64,000 nucleotides of DNA from Amycolatopsis endophytica. Lineage in GTDB: Bacteria > Actinomycetota > Actinomycetes > Mycobacteriales > Pseudonocardiaceae. Position numbers and translations under genes: made by a program. Location of the stretch: NCBI RefSeq assembly GCF_013410405.1, contig NZ_JACCFK010000002.1, positions 1,054,001-1,118,000 on the forward strand, read 5' to 3'. Positions within the stretch are counted from its first letter, which is position 1. Each line of letters opens with the position of its first letter. Below the pieces are notes generated by a model. The model was not told where the DNA came from. It saw nothing but the letters and a program-made list of their open reading frames with translations, and searched no databases. Below are positions 27,697-36,200 of the stretch, in pieces.

Positions 27697-27990
27697 TCAC
27701 CCGGGAAGCGCCAGTTGCATCAGTATGAACACAACCAACAGCAGCACCATAATCGATAAGTCCAGTCCGACGCCGCCAACGCGAACCATCGGAATGATCC
27801 TCCGCACCACGCGGACCGGAGGATCGGTCACTGTGTAGATGGTCTCCAGCGTCACCGCAACCCCGCCGGCGGGGCGCCAGTCCCGTGCGAAGGCACGCAC
27901 GAGCTCCACCACGACACGCGCTGTGAGCAGCAGCCAAAAGACGAACAGCACGTAGTAGAGGACTAGCCGGACCGCATCCACGAACACCAC
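27697..27990 (-). CDS. YggT family membrane protein
   Basis: A 97-residue protein with two membrane segments (about residues 8-28, VLYYVLFVFWLLLTARVVVELV, and 76-96, LSIMVLLLVVFILMQLAL) linked by a cytoplasmic or periplasmic loop TDPPVRVVRRIIP, the family signature. It corresponds to M. tuberculosis Rv2146c in the same position between sepF and wag31, and the matching start is GTG 27990 (VVFVDAV). YggT proteins are linked to osmotic or division functions, but no mechanism is known. A CCCGGGT/ACCCGGG hairpin overlaps its end (27680-27705) and may limit transcription into wag31. Confidence 0.88.
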   Translation of the reverse strand: MVFVDAVRLVLYYVLFVFWLLLTARVVVELVRAFARDWRPAGGVAVTLETIYTVTDPPVRVVRRIIPMVRVGGVGLDLSIMVLLLVVFILMQLALPG

Positions 27991-28159
27991 TCTGCCACAT
28001 CGCCGTGACCCCTGGAGCACCCGGAACACCCGGTCTGTCCGGGTCACGTAATCGAACTGTGATTTAGCCAACGGTTTCACCCGTTCGGCCCAAACTGCTA
28101 CGAATCGTGATGGTGCGATCACACGGTTCCGGCCCCTTTTCCGGACCCTGTGATCGCGG

Positions 28160-28783
28160 TCAGTGACGAAGGAAAAGCCCGCCTTCGGCGATCCGGCGGC
28201 GCTCCTCCGCGGTCACCTCGACGTCCGGCGGCGAGAGCAGGAACACCTTGTTCGTGATCTTGTCCATCGACCCGCGCAGCGCGAACGCGAGACCCGCCGC
28301 GAAGTCCACGAGACGCTTGGCGTCCGCGTTCTCCATCTGGGTCAGGTTGATGATCACGGGCGCGCCCTCGCGGTAGGCCTCACCGATCCCCCGCGCCTCC
28401 ACGTAGCTCGTGGGGTGGAGGGTGGTGATCTTCCCGAGCGCGTCCCGCGCCGCGACGCGGGCGGGCTCCGGCACCGGCCGCAGCCGCGCCACCGGTTCCG
28501 GCTGCCGGTCGACCGCGAGCGCGCCGTGCACCGAGGGTTCCGGTACGCGTGCCCGTGCCCGCAGCGGGGCCTCCTCCTCGTAGTCGGACCCGGCGCGGTA
28601 CCGTCGGCGGGCACGCGGCAGCGGCTCCTCGTCGAAGCCGTCGTAGGCTTCGTCGTCGGCGTAGTCGCGCCGGTAGTCGTCGTCGTACCGGTCGGCGGCC
28701 TCGTACGAGTCGTAGCCGTCGTAACCGTCACTGTCGGCCGGGATCATGCCGAAGTAGGCCTTCAGCTTCTGCAGCGCGCTCAT
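28160..28783 (-). CDS. sepF: Cell division protein SepF
   Basis: A 207-residue cytosolic protein that tethers FtsZ to the membrane. The N-terminal amphipathic helix is [16 protein letters not shown] long acidic, Tyr/Asp-rich disordered linker follows (about 16-115). The C-terminal SepF domain ([70 protein letters not shown]) is clear from about 123. ATG 28783 follows AGGGAGAGG. An upstream in-frame start at 28834 would hide the membrane helix and is rejected. It is the typical neighbour of yggS and yggT in actinobacteria. Confidence 0.95.
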   Translation of the reverse strand: MSALQKLKAYFGMIPADSDGYDGYDSYEAADRYDDDYRRDYADDEAYDGFDEEPLPRARRRYRAGSDYEEEAPLRARARVPEPSVHGALAVDRQPEPVARLRPVPEPARVAARDALGKITTLHPTSYVEARGIGEAYREGAPVIINLTQMENADAKRLVDFAAGLAFALRGSMDKITNKVFLLSPPDVEVTAEERRRIAEGGLFLRH

Positions 28784-28849
28784 GCCTCTCCCTAGCCGCT
28801 CCCTCACCCTGACTACCCGGACGTGATCGCTCACTTCCGGGTGATCTCG

Positions 28850-29584
28850 CTACGGCGAGGCTAAACCGCGGGCGCCGAGCAACGCGGTTCCGACACGCAC
28901 ACATGTCGAACCGTGCGCGATGGCGGGTTCAAGATCAGCACTCATGCCCGCGGACAGTTCGGACGCCTCCGGATGGTTCCGCCGGAGGTCGGAGGCGGCT
29001 CCGGCCAGGCGCGCGAAGGCGGGCGCGGGGTCCTCGCCCAGCGGGGCGACCGCCATCACGCCACGCAGCCGCAGGACGTCGAGTCCGCTGATGTGGTCGG
29101 CCAGCTCACCCAGTCGGGGGAGCGAGCAGCCGCCTCGTGACGGATCGTCGTCGAGGCTGGCCTGGATGAGGACGTCGAGCGTGCCGGAACGCTCCCCCGC
29201 CTCGTGCGCGGCGCTCATCGCTTTGGCGAGGGCATCGGCGAGGCGGACCGAATCGACGGACTGCACCTCGTCGGCCCACCGCACGACCGACCGCGCCTTG
29301 TTGCGCTGCAACCGGCCGACCATGTGCCACCGCGGCTGGACGCCGGGCCGCAGCAGGCGCACCTCGCCGGCCTTGGGGCCGGCTTCCTGGTCGCGGTTCT
29401 CCGCGAGGCCGGTTTGACCGAGGTCGGTGAGCAGGGCCGCGTCGGAGGCGGGGAAGGTCTTGGTGACGGCGAGCAGGCGGACCTCCGATCGGGCCCGTCC
29501 AGCGGCCACGCACGCCTTGGCGATGCGTGCTTCGACAGCGTCGAGGGCCCGGGCGATCGCGTCCCGGCGCTGCTGGTCCGTCAT
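28850..29584 (-). CDS. YggS family PLP homeostasis protein
   Basis: A 244-residue TIM-barrel PLP-binding protein of the YggS/PROSC family, which controls free pyridoxal phosphate and has no known catalytic activity of its own. The PLP lysine is in RLLAVTKTFPASD near residue 43. The GRLQRNKARSVVRW and GVMAVAPL blocks mark the rest of the barrel. The final SAGMSADLEPAIAHGSTCVRVGTALLG contains the phosphate-binding site. The ATG overlaps the pgeF stop by 4 nt, so the two are coupled. One oddity is AENRDQEAGPKAGEVRLLRPGV, the usual ENRVQEA loop, intact. Confidence 0.93.
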   Translation of the reverse strand: MTDQQRRDAIARALDAVEARIAKACVAAGRARSEVRLLAVTKTFPASDAALLTDLGQTGLAENRDQEAGPKAGEVRLLRPGVQPRWHMVGRLQRNKARSVVRWADEVQSVDSVRLADALAKAMSAAHEAGERSGTLDVLIQASLDDDPSRGGCSLPRLGELADHISGLDVLRLRGVMAVAPLGEDPAPAFARLAGAASDLRRNHPEASELSAGMSADLEPAIAHGSTCVRVGTALLGARGLASP

Positions 29585-30282
29585 TCCGGCTCGGTCCAGG
29601 TCAGCGCGGCGATGCGGCCGGTGGTGCCGTCGCGCCGGTAGCTGAACAGGGCCGGGTCCTCAGCCGTGCAGCGCGGGTCGACGCCGACCTTGCCCACGCC
29701 GGCTTCGGCGAGCTGACGCCACAGCCCGGCACGCAGGTCGAGACCGGGCTTGCCGCCGCGGGTGCGGGTGGCGCTGCCCGGCAGGTGCTCCTCGACGTCG
29801 GCGGCCATCTCCGCGGGCACCTCGTAGCACTCGCCGCAGATCGCCGGGCCGAGCAGGACCTCGATGCGGCCCATCTCGGCGCCTGCCGCGGCCATCGCCC
29901 GCAGCGCGGCGGGGAGCACACCGACCCGGGCGCCGACACGGCCCGCGTGCACCGCGGCCACGACACCGGTCCCCGGGTCGCCGAGCAGGACCGGCACGCA
30001 GTCGGCGACGAGCACGGCCACCGGCAGGCCCGGCGTGGTGGTGACGAGCGCGTCGGTCGCCTCGGCCGGGGCGGTCTCGGTACCGTCGACGACGGTCACG
30101 GTGCGGCCGTGCACCTGCTCCATCCACGCCACCCGCTCCACGCCGAGTTCCGCGCCCAGCCGCTTGCGGTTGGCCTCGACCGCGGCCGGATCGTCGCCGA
30201 CGTGGTCGCCGAGGTTGAACGTGTCGTACGGCCGGGTCGAGACGCCGCCCGCCCTGGTCGTGACCACCCGACGGATGCGCAA
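29581..30282 (-). CDS. pgeF: Peptidoglycan editing factor PgeF (laccase-domain protein)
   Basis: A 233-residue laccase-domain (DUF152) protein. Its known family role is removal of misincorporated L-Ser residues from muropeptides or purine salvage-like activity; both have been reported. The Cys-His zinc site is seen in MEQVHGRT near residue 59 (His), VADCVPVLLGD near 93 (Cys), and AAVHAGRVGA near 110 (His). LGPAICGECYEV near 146 is also typical. The start is ATG 30282 (MRIRRVVTTRAGG). It is coupled to yggS by a 4-nt overlap. The standard ftsZ-pgeF-yggS-sepF order is broken here by the plus-strand gene at 30361. Confidence 0.92.
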   Translation of the reverse strand: MRIRRVVTTRAGGVSTRPYDTFNLGDHVGDDPAAVEANRKRLGAELGVERVAWMEQVHGRTVTVVDGTETAPAEATDALVTTTPGLPVAVLVADCVPVLLGDPGTGVVAAVHAGRVGARVGVLPAALRAMAAAGAEMGRIEVLLGPAICGECYEVPAEMAADVEEHLPGSATRTRGGKPGLDLRAGLWRQLAEAGVGKVGVDPRCTAEDPALFSYRRDGTTGRIAALTWTEPE

Positions 30283-30360
30283 AGTCCGCTACCTCCACTC
30301 GCCCGGTTTCTCCCGAGCCTACTGGGAACCGGATCGGGGTCCCGTGCGGTCTCAGGCACC

Positions 30361-31197
30361 GTGGATCTGCCGCCGCTGCCCGCCAGTGTCACCTCGCTCG
30401 TCGCGTCCGGGAAACTGCCGCCGGACGTGGCCGCCCTGTTCACCCCCGCCGGGGAGGAGGACTGGAGCGGGATCGCCGCGGCGGCGGAGGAGCTGCTGGC
30501 GGGCGAGGTGGCCGCGGACGTGCGCGGGCCGCTGGCGCTCGCCGCGGCCTACGGGCACCTGGACGACATCGAGTTCACCGACTCGGGGGAGATGACGGAA
30601 CGCAACGACCGCGCGATCGCCCTGATCGACGAAGCGTGGGAGCACGGCGTGCCGGCGGAAGACCTGGGCGACCTCACCGACTTCACCCACCGCGTCCAGG
30701 ACGTGGCGCACCTCGCCCGGGACACCGAGGACTACGTCGTGAAGCACGGCGCCACGGCCGCGACGCGGTTGAACCGGAAGCTGGAGCAGGCGCACGCGCT
30801 CTACGAGGCCGGTGACCGCGCCGCCGCGCTGCCGTTGTTCCGGGACGTCGCGGAGGCCGACGTCTGGGGCGAGTTCAGCGGCGCGTCGGACCGCTCCGAC
30901 ATCGGCTGGTGCCGGTTGCTGCAGGACGCCGCCTACCACGAGGGGCCCGAGGCGACGCGGAAGATCTGGCAGGAGGCGAAGGCGAGCCGTCACGCCGCGC
31001 GGTTCCCGTACCCGCCGTGGTCGTGCCCGCTGATCGAGATGCTTGTGGGCACGGGTGTGCCGGACCTGCTCGAGATCCTCGCCTCGGAGCGGCTGGCGCT
31101 GGCGCTGCGCGACGACGATCCGTGGGAGCTGACCGAGGACGAACGGTGGACGCTGTCCCGCGCCATCGACGAGGTCGAGCAGTACGACCGGGCCTGA
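30361..31197 (+). CDS. Conserved hypothetical protein, TPR-like helical repeats
   Basis: A 278-residue all-helical acidic protein, with GTG at 30361 (VDLPPLPASVTSLVASGKLPPDVAALF). Repeated helix pairs such as RLNRKLEQAHALYEAGDRAAALPLFRDVAEADV and WCRLLQDAAYHEGPEATRKIWQEA suggest TPR-like packing, though no canonical TPR consensus is met. There is no signal peptide or membrane segment. It is the only plus-strand gene between ftsZ and pgeF, with its own promoter region shared divergently with pgeF. I do not recognise the family. Confidence 0.75.
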   Translation: MDLPPLPASVTSLVASGKLPPDVAALFTPAGEEDWSGIAAAAEELLAGEVAADVRGPLALAAAYGHLDDIEFTDSGEMTERNDRAIALIDEAWEHGVPAEDLGDLTDFTHRVQDVAHLARDTEDYVVKHGATAATRLNRKLEQAHALYEAGDRAAALPLFRDVAEADVWGEFSGASDRSDIGWCRLLQDAAYHEGPEATRKIWQEAKASRHAARFPYPPWSCPLIEMLVGTGVPDLLEILASERLALALRDDDPWELTEDERWTLSRAIDEVEQYDRA

Positions 31198-31216
31198 CCG
31201 CGCGGGTCAGGCCCGG
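31188..31216. terminator. Perfect bidirectional hairpin between the 30361 gene and ftsZ
   Basis: CCGGGCCTGACC and GGTCAGGCCCGG form a perfect 12-bp stem with a 5-nt loop. The stem overlaps the stop of the plus-strand gene and lies 7 bp past the ftsZ stop on the minus strand. It should stop transcripts arriving from both sides. Confidence 0.7.
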
Positions 31217-31222
31217 TGGACG

Positions 31223-32539
31223 TCAGCGCCGCATGAACGGCGGGACGTCGACCTCGTCGTCGGAGGGGTCGTCGGTCACCGGGACCGCCCGGCTGGGCAG
31301 GCTGCCCTGGCCGCCGGTGGTGCGCGGCGACGGGTAGCTGCGGGAGCCGCCGCCGGGCTGCGGGAGCCCACCGGAGGGGGTGCCGTAGTTCGTGCCGGAC
31401 GGTGGCGTGCCGTAGCTGGTGCCCGACGGCGGCGTGCGCGGCGGCGTCACCGGGAACCCGCCACCCGCGGGCGGGGCGGGCGGCGGCGTCGCCGGGGCCG
31501 CGGGCTCGGGCGGGCGAACCTGGCCCGCCTCCGCCGAGACCGTCGCCGAGCGGGTGCCCACGGACGGCGGCTCGAGCTTCTTGTGGGTGGGTGAGCCGGA
31601 GTCGAAACCGGCCGCGATCACCGTCACGCGCACCTCGTCGCCGAGGGAGTCGTCGATGATCGTCCCGAAAATGATGTTGGCCTCGGGGTGCGCGGCCTCC
31701 TGCACGAGCGAGGCGGCCTCGTTGATCTCGAACAGGCCGAGGTCGGACCCGCCCGCGATGGACAGCAGCGCGCCGTGCGCGCCCTCCATCGAGGCTTCCA
31801 GCAGCGGCGAGTTGATGGCCTTCTCGGCGGCTTGCACCGCCCGGCCCTCACCGCGCGCGGACCCTATGCCCATCAGCGCGCTGCCCGCACCGGACATCAC
31901 GCTCTTCACGTCGGCGAAGTCCAGGTTGATCAGACCCGGCGTGGTGATCAGGTCGGTGATGCCCTGGACACCGGAGAGCAGCACCTCGTCCGCCGAGCGG
32001 AAGGCGTCCATCAGGCTGACGCCGATGTCGCCGAGCTGCAGCAGCCGGTCGTTGGGGATGACGATGAGGGTGTCGCACTCGTTGCGCAGCGACTGGATGC
32101 CGTCCTCGGCCTGCTTGCCGCGGCGCTTGCCCTCGAAGGTGAACGGGCGGGTCACCACGCCGATCGTGAGCGCGCCGAGCTTGCGCGCGATCGAGGCGAC
32201 GACCGGCGCGCCACCGGTCCCGGTGCCGCCGCCCTCGCCCGCGGTCACGAAGACCATGTCGGCGCCCTTGAGCACCTCCTCGATCTCCTCGCGGTGGTCC
32301 TCGGCGGCCTTGTGCCCCACCTCGGGGTTGGCGCCTGCGCCCAACCCTCGCGTCAGCTCGCGGCCGATGTCGAGCTTGACATCGGCGTCGGACATCAGCA
32401 GCGCCTGCGCGTCCGTGTTGATCGCGATGAACTCGACACCTTTGAGGCCGACCTCGATCATGCGGTTGACGGCGTTCACACCGCCACCGCCGATGCCGAC
32501 GACCTTGATCACCGCGAGGTAGTTGTGCGGGGGCGTCAT
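31223..32539 (-). CDS. ftsZ: Cell division protein FtsZ
   Basis: A 438-residue tubulin-like GTPase that forms the Z ring. The GTP-binding signature [12 protein letters not shown] is at about residues 101-112. The T7 synergy loop [11 protein letters not shown] lies near 208. The N-terminal tail is short ([15 protein letters not shown]). A Gly/Pro-rich linker (about 315-420) ends in the conserved C-terminal peptide [12 protein letters not shown], which binds SepF/FtsW in actinobacteria. ATG 32539 follows GGAAGG; an upstream in-frame ATG at 32578 is rejected. ftsQ is not immediately upstream because of the inserted region at 32.7-34.0 kb. Confidence 0.98.
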   Translation of the reverse strand: MTPPHNYLAVIKVVGIGGGGVNAVNRMIEVGLKGVEFIAINTDAQALLMSDADVKLDIGRELTRGLGAGANPEVGHKAAEDHREEIEEVLKGADMVFVTAGEGGGTGTGGAPVVASIARKLGALTIGVVTRPFTFEGKRRGKQAEDGIQSLRNECDTLIVIPNDRLLQLGDIGVSLMDAFRSADEVLLSGVQGITDLITTPGLINLDFADVKSVMSGAGSALMGIGSARGEGRAVQAAEKAINSPLLEASMEGAHGALLSIAGGSDLGLFEINEAASLVQEAAHPEANIIFGTIIDDSLGDEVRVTVIAAGFDSGSPTHKKLEPPSVGTRSATVSAEAGQVRPPEPAAPATPPPAPPAGGGFPVTPPRTPPSGTSYGTPPSGTNYGTPSGGLPQPGGGSRSYPSPRTTGGQGSLPSRAVPVTDDPSDDEVDVPPFMRR

Positions 32540-32597
32540 CGGGTCCGCCTTCCTATCGTGATTCCTCGTACCGCTCACCGGGAGCGAAAACCCTCAA

Positions 32598-32626
32598 CCT
32601 AAACTCAAGGTTCAGAGTTATGTCAA
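32598..32626 (-). promoter_or_regulatory. Candidate sigma-A type promoter of ftsZ
   Basis: TTGACA at 32626-32621 is separated by 17 nt from TTTAGG at 32603-32598, about 60 nt before the ATG. The -35 box is perfect and the -10 box weak. The surrounding 60 bp is unusually AT-rich for this window. AACCT/AGGTT half-sites flank the spacer and could bind a regulator. Confidence 0.5.
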
Positions 32627-32727
32627 CTCCCCGCTCCGTCCGCCGAAGGTAGGGATCCGGCAGACCGGAATCCAGTAGCCACGCCGCGTGTCGGCCCTGC
32701 CGTTGCAAAATCACCGCGCCGGAGGTG

Positions 32728-32986
32728 TCATTCCCCGGTTCGGCCGTCGGTCAGCTCACGCAGCAGATCCAGGTGCCCCGCGTGCCTGCCGGTCTCTTCC
32801 ACCAGGTGGATCAGCACGTAGCGGAGGTTGATCGTGCCGTCCCGGTAGGACACACGTGAGCCGGGTTCGAGTTCCGCCGCGATGGCGCGGCTGGTGTCGA
32901 TCGGGCCTGCCGTCCAGGACGACCTCGAACCGGTAGAGCTCCACAAAGGTCAGATGGCCGACGAGCCGGCGATCGTCGTCAGCTCA
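32728..32986 (-). pseudogene. Frameshifted DinB/DUF664-like gene remnant
   Basis: The minus strand encodes the second half of a DinB-like (DUF664) protein in two frames. The first reads RRLVGHLTFVELYRFEVVLDGR. The second reads PIDTSRAIAAELEPGSRVSYRDGTIN, then LRYVLIHLVEETGRHAGHLDLLRELTDGRTGE, where the HxxEETxRHxGHxDxLRE pattern is typical. The frames join if one base is removed from the GGG run at 32903-32905. The upstream part is missing or scrambled (in-frame stop near 32970, and a separate frame reading DSLDFYEQAWW). It is either a decayed gene or a sequencing error plus truncation. Confidence 0.6.
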
Positions 32987-33067
32987 CTGGGCACGAGGCT
33001 CCACCAGGCCTGCTCGTAGAAGTCCAGGGAATCGCTCAGCCGCGCGCGTTCCCCGGACGTATTCGTT

Positions 33068-33088
33068 GCGTACAACTTAATTGTGCGC
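33068..33088. promoter_or_regulatory. Near-palindromic OhrR/MarR-type operator upstream of osmC
   Basis: GCGTACAAC and TTGTGCGC are near-perfect arms around a TTAA-centred spacer, 45 bp before the osmC ATG. TACAAnnTAATTGT-like sequences are the known binding pattern of OhrR-type MarR repressors. The AT-rich box lies where a -35/-10 pair would be, so repression by steric block is likely. Confidence 0.6.
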
Positions 33089-33132
33089 TACGTTCGTGGA
33101 GGAGATCTTCCCAGCGACGAAAGGTGGACACC

Positions 33133-33567
33133 ATGCCCAGCCGCGATGCCACGACCCATTGGGTGGGTGGCCTGCAGACCGGCAAGGGTCACGTCACGCT
33201 CGACTCGTCCAACGCGGGCCAGTTCGACGTGTCGTTCCCGACGCGTGCCGGCAACCCGGAGGGCCAGACCAGCCCCGAGGAACTCATCGCCGCCGCGCAC
33301 TCCTCGTGCCTCGCGATGAACCTGACCGGCGTGCTGGAATCGGAGAACCTGGCCGCGGAGTCCGTCGACGTGAGCGCCGAAGTCACCCTCGGACCGGCGC
33401 AGGGGGGCGGTTTCGAGATCAGCGGCATCGCGATCACGGTGCGCGCCAAGGTGCCGGGCGTGGACGCGGCCCGTTTCGCCGAGCTGGCCAAGACGGCGGA
33501 GCGGACCTGCCCGGTGTCGAAGGCCCTGTCCGGGACGACGATCACCCTGGACGCGGCGCTGGACTGA
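33133..33567 (+). CDS. OsmC family peroxiredoxin
   Basis: A 144-residue OsmC/Ohr-type thiol peroxidase that reduces organic hydroperoxides. The two redox cysteines are Cys59 in AAAHSSCLAMNL and Cys126 in ERTCPVSKAL. An N-terminal beta region (HWVGGLQTGKGHVTLDSSNAGQFDVSF) precedes FPTRAGNPEGQTSPEELIAAAH. The sequence is closer to OsmC than to Ohr. ATG 33133 follows AAGGTGG; GTG 33124 is in frame but overlaps it. It is transcribed against the surrounding division genes and is preceded by a likely OhrR-type operator. Confidence 0.92.
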   Translation: MPSRDATTHWVGGLQTGKGHVTLDSSNAGQFDVSFPTRAGNPEGQTSPEELIAAAHSSCLAMNLTGVLESENLAAESVDVSAEVTLGPAQGGGFEISGIAITVRAKVPGVDAARFAELAKTAERTCPVSKALSGTTITLDAALD

Positions 33568-33709
33568 GGTCGTTCGGGTGAGGCAAAACCGGCGGACGGC
33601 AACGGAACCTGCACCGGCACTCAGTGGCCGTGCCCTGAACCGGCGGCCTGGCACCACAATCGAACCACCGCCTCACCCGCACCTCCCCCGCCCCCGATAC
33701 ACAGCCGCC

Positions 33710-33773
33710 CTAACGGTCGAGACGCCGGGTCAAGCCACGCTTTCCCGGCTTGACGCGGCGGCTCGACCGTTAG
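33710..33773. repeat. 27-bp inverted repeat, near-perfect hairpin
   Basis: The arms at 33710-33736 and 33747-33773 match at 25 of 27 positions around a 10-nt loop. Arms start with CTAACGGTCGAG and end with CTCGACCGTTAG. It lies between the convergent osmC and ftsQ genes and could act as a strong two-way terminator. The length and the flanking AT-rich, non-coding DNA also fit a small mobile-element remnant. Confidence 0.85.
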
Positions 33774-33791
33774 ACGATCACGGCTCGGGGG

Positions 33792-33814
33792 AAAAGCCCA
33801 GGCCGGGGTTTTTT
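33792..33814. terminator. A/T-tailed hairpin between osmC and ftsQ
   Basis: AAAAGCCC pairs with GGGGTTTT(TT) around a short loop. It has the GC stem, upstream A-run and downstream T-run of a bidirectional factor-independent terminator. This form is rare in such a GC-rich genome. Confidence 0.55.
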
Positions 33815-34003
33815 GCGCGCAGCGCCTGTCTTTTCGCCGTGCGAAGCGCGGGTCCAAAGATCAAAAGAGTCCTCGCCGGACGGGCTGGCTCCGGGATGAC
33901 CAGGGGTTTTGCACTCCGCCTCACCTTGGCATGGGGGTCGCTGGGTGGTCATCCCGTCTCGTTTTAGGGCAGGGCAGCTCGCTGGCGCGCGCTTGGGCCT
34001 GCC

Positions 34004-34789
34004 TCAGGAGACGGTCGGGAGTTCGGGGCTGGCGACGTCGTAGATCTGGCCGTCCCGGCTCAGCAGCACGTTCAGCACGCGCGCCTTGCGCTCCGCGTTG
34101 CCCGCGTCGCCCCACCGGACTGTCTTGCCGGTGTTCAGGGTGAACTCCACGCCGCCCGGTGTCTTCGCCCGCACGGCGGTGATCTGGCTCTTCAGAGGTT
34201 CCGGGACGGCGGCGAGCACCGCCACCACCGACCGGGTCACGGCATCTTCCGGGGAGACCGTCGCGACCTGCAGTTCCGGCAGCTTCTCCGGTTTGTTCTG
34301 CACCGTCTTGTAGTCCAGGCCACCGGAGTCGACCAGATGGAAACCGTCCGCGGCGGCCACGAAACCGACCGGCGTCCGCTCCGTCACCGTGATGTCCACT
34401 GTGGAGGGCCAGGACCGGGAGACGTCCACAGTGGCCACCCCGGGGATGCCCGTCACGCGTGCGGCGACCTCGTCGGTGTCGAGCAACAGCATCGGTTCGA
34501 GGTCGGGCACCGCGGCGGCCGCCAGGATCTGGTCGCCCGGCACGCTTCGCGCGCCGTGTACCTCCACCGAACGGACCCCCAGCAACGACGTGAACAACAC
34601 GACGTACCCCACGCCGGCGATGGTCAGCACGGTCAGCAGCGCCACCCACCGGCGGCGCAGCGCACGACGCCTCGACACGCCCGTGCCCGTCCGCCGTCGT
34701 GCCGTGAGGGGGCGACGGCCACGGCGGCTGCGCACCGCCGTGGATGACGACCGCCGCGTGGAGGGCCTGCTGCGCTCCTGCGTGGCCAA
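34004..34789 (-). CDS. ftsQ: Cell division protein FtsQ
   Basis: A 261-residue bitopic division protein. An Arg-rich cytoplasmic tail (about 1-47) precedes one membrane helix (VALLTVLTIAGVGYVVLFTSLL). The POTRA domain follows from about 71 (VRSVEVHGARSVPGDQILAAAAV), then the beta-domain to the end. It scaffolds FtsB/FtsL and the septal synthase. TTG 34789 starts 1 nt after the murC stop. The next downstream gene should be ftsZ but about 1.4 kb of other DNA intervenes. The TTG start is less secure than the frame. Confidence 0.93.
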   Translation of the reverse strand: MATQERSRPSTRRSSSTAVRSRRGRRPLTARRRTGTGVSRRRALRRRWVALLTVLTIAGVGYVVLFTSLLGVRSVEVHGARSVPGDQILAAAAVPDLEPMLLLDTDEVAARVTGIPGVATVDVSRSWPSTVDITVTERTPVGFVAAADGFHLVDSGGLDYKTVQNKPEKLPELQVATVSPEDAVTRSVVAVLAAVPEPLKSQITAVRAKTPGGVEFTLNTGKTVRWGDAGNAERKARVLNVLLSRDGQIYDVASPELPTVS

Positions 34790-34790
34790 C

Positions 34791-36200
34791 CTAACCCCCG
34801 GCCCGCCGGTCCAGCTCGGCCAGGATCTCCGGGCCCAGCTGGGTCACGTCACCCGCGCCCATGGTCACCAGCAGGTCCCCGGGCTTGACCAGGTCCGCCG
34901 CCAGCGCCACGGCACGGTCGAACGCCGGCTCGTAGTGCACCCCCGCGCCGGTGATCTTCTCCGCGATCAGCGCGCCCGTGACGCCCGGCTCCGGCTCCTC
35001 GCGGGCACCGTAGACGTCGAGCAGCACGACCTCGTCGGCCAGCCCGAGCGCCTGCGCGAACTCCGCGGCGAACAGCTTCGTGCGCGAGTACAGGTGCGGC
35101 TGGAACACCACGACCACCCGGCCACCGCCCGCGGCCTGCCGCACGGCCCGCAGTTGCGCGTCGACCTCCGTCGGGTGGTGCGCGTAGTCGTCGTAGACCC
35201 GCACGTCGCCCGCCCGGCCCTTGAACTCGAACCGCCGCCGCACACCCCCGAACGCGGCCAGCCCCTCGGCCAGCCCCTCCAGCGGGGCGCCCAGCTCCAG
35301 CCCGGCCAGCAGCGCCGCGACCGCGTTGAGAGCCATGTGCTCGCCCGGCACCGCCACCCGCACCTCGGTCTCGGCGCCGTCCAGCGCGACCCGCACGACC
35401 CCGCCGCCGTCGTCCGGCCGGTAGTCCAGCACCTTCGCATCCCCCGGCGCGGTCACCGACCGGCCGTAGCGCCGCACGCGCACGCCCTGCGACGCGGCGT
35501 GGTCGCCCAGCGCGTCCGCGGCCTCGTCGTCGGCGCACACGATCAGCAGACCGCCCGGTTCGATCCGACCGGTGAACCGCGTGAAGACCGCGGTGTAAGC
35601 CTCGGCGGTGCCGTGGTGGTCCAGATGGTCCGGCTCGACGTTGGTCACCACCGCCACCGACGGCGAGTAGCTCAGGAACGACCCGTCGCTCTCGTCGGCC
35701 TCGGCGACGAACATCCCGCCATCACCGTGGTGGGCGTTCGCGCCGGACTCGTTCAGGTCGCCACCGATGGCGAACGACGGGTCCATCCGGCAGTGCTGCA
35801 ACGCGACGGTGAGCATCGACGTGGTCGAGGTCTTGCCGTGCGTACCGGCGATGCAGGCGACCCGGTGACCCGCCATCAGCAAGGCCAGCGCCTGCGCCCG
35901 GTGCAGCACCGGGATGCCGCGGGAACGCGCGGCCACCAGCTCCGGGTTGCTCTCCTTGATGGCCGTCGACACCACCACGGCGGACGGGCCGCCGGGCAGT
36001 GCGTCCAGGTTCTCCGGGCGCTGCCCGATGCCGATCTCGGCGCCCTGCGCGCGCAGCGTCAGGAACGCCCGCGAGTCCTTGGCGTCCGAGCCGGACACGC
36101 GGGCACCGCGCGCCAGCAGGATGCGCGCGATGCCGCTCATCCCGGCACCGCCGATCCCGATCAGATGGGCCCGGCTCAGTTCGGCGGGGACGTCGCTCAT
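34791..36200 (-). CDS. murC: UDP-N-acetylmuramate-L-alanine ligase
   Basis: A 469-residue cytoplasmic Mur ligase that adds L-Ala to UDP-MurNAc using ATP. The N-terminal Rossmann motif is [14 protein letters not shown] near residue 13. The ATP P-loop is [13 protein letters not shown] near 112. EADESDGSF near 173 and [10 protein letters not shown] near 196 are Mur-family metal and substrate motifs, and [10 protein letters not shown] near 370 marks the C-terminal domain. ATG 36200 overlaps the murG stop by 4 nt. An in-frame start at 36209 would run into murG. Confidence 0.97.
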   Translation of the reverse strand: MSDVPAELSRAHLIGIGGAGMSGIARILLARGARVSGSDAKDSRAFLTLRAQGAEIGIGQRPENLDALPGGPSAVVVSTAIKESNPELVAARSRGIPVLHRAQALALLMAGHRVACIAGTHGKTSTTSMLTVALQHCRMDPSFAIGGDLNESGANAHHGDGGMFVAEADESDGSFLSYSPSVAVVTNVEPDHLDHHGTAEAYTAVFTRFTGRIEPGGLLIVCADDEAADALGDHAASQGVRVRRYGRSVTAPGDAKVLDYRPDDGGGVVRVALDGAETEVRVAVPGEHMALNAVAALLAGLELGAPLEGLAEGLAAFGGVRRRFEFKGRAGDVRVYDDYAHHPTEVDAQLRAVRQAAGGGRVVVVFQPHLYSRTKLFAAEFAQALGLADEVVLLDVYGAREEPEPGVTGALIAEKITGAGVHYEPAFDRAVALAADLVKPGDLLVTMGAGDVTQLGPEILAELDRRAGG

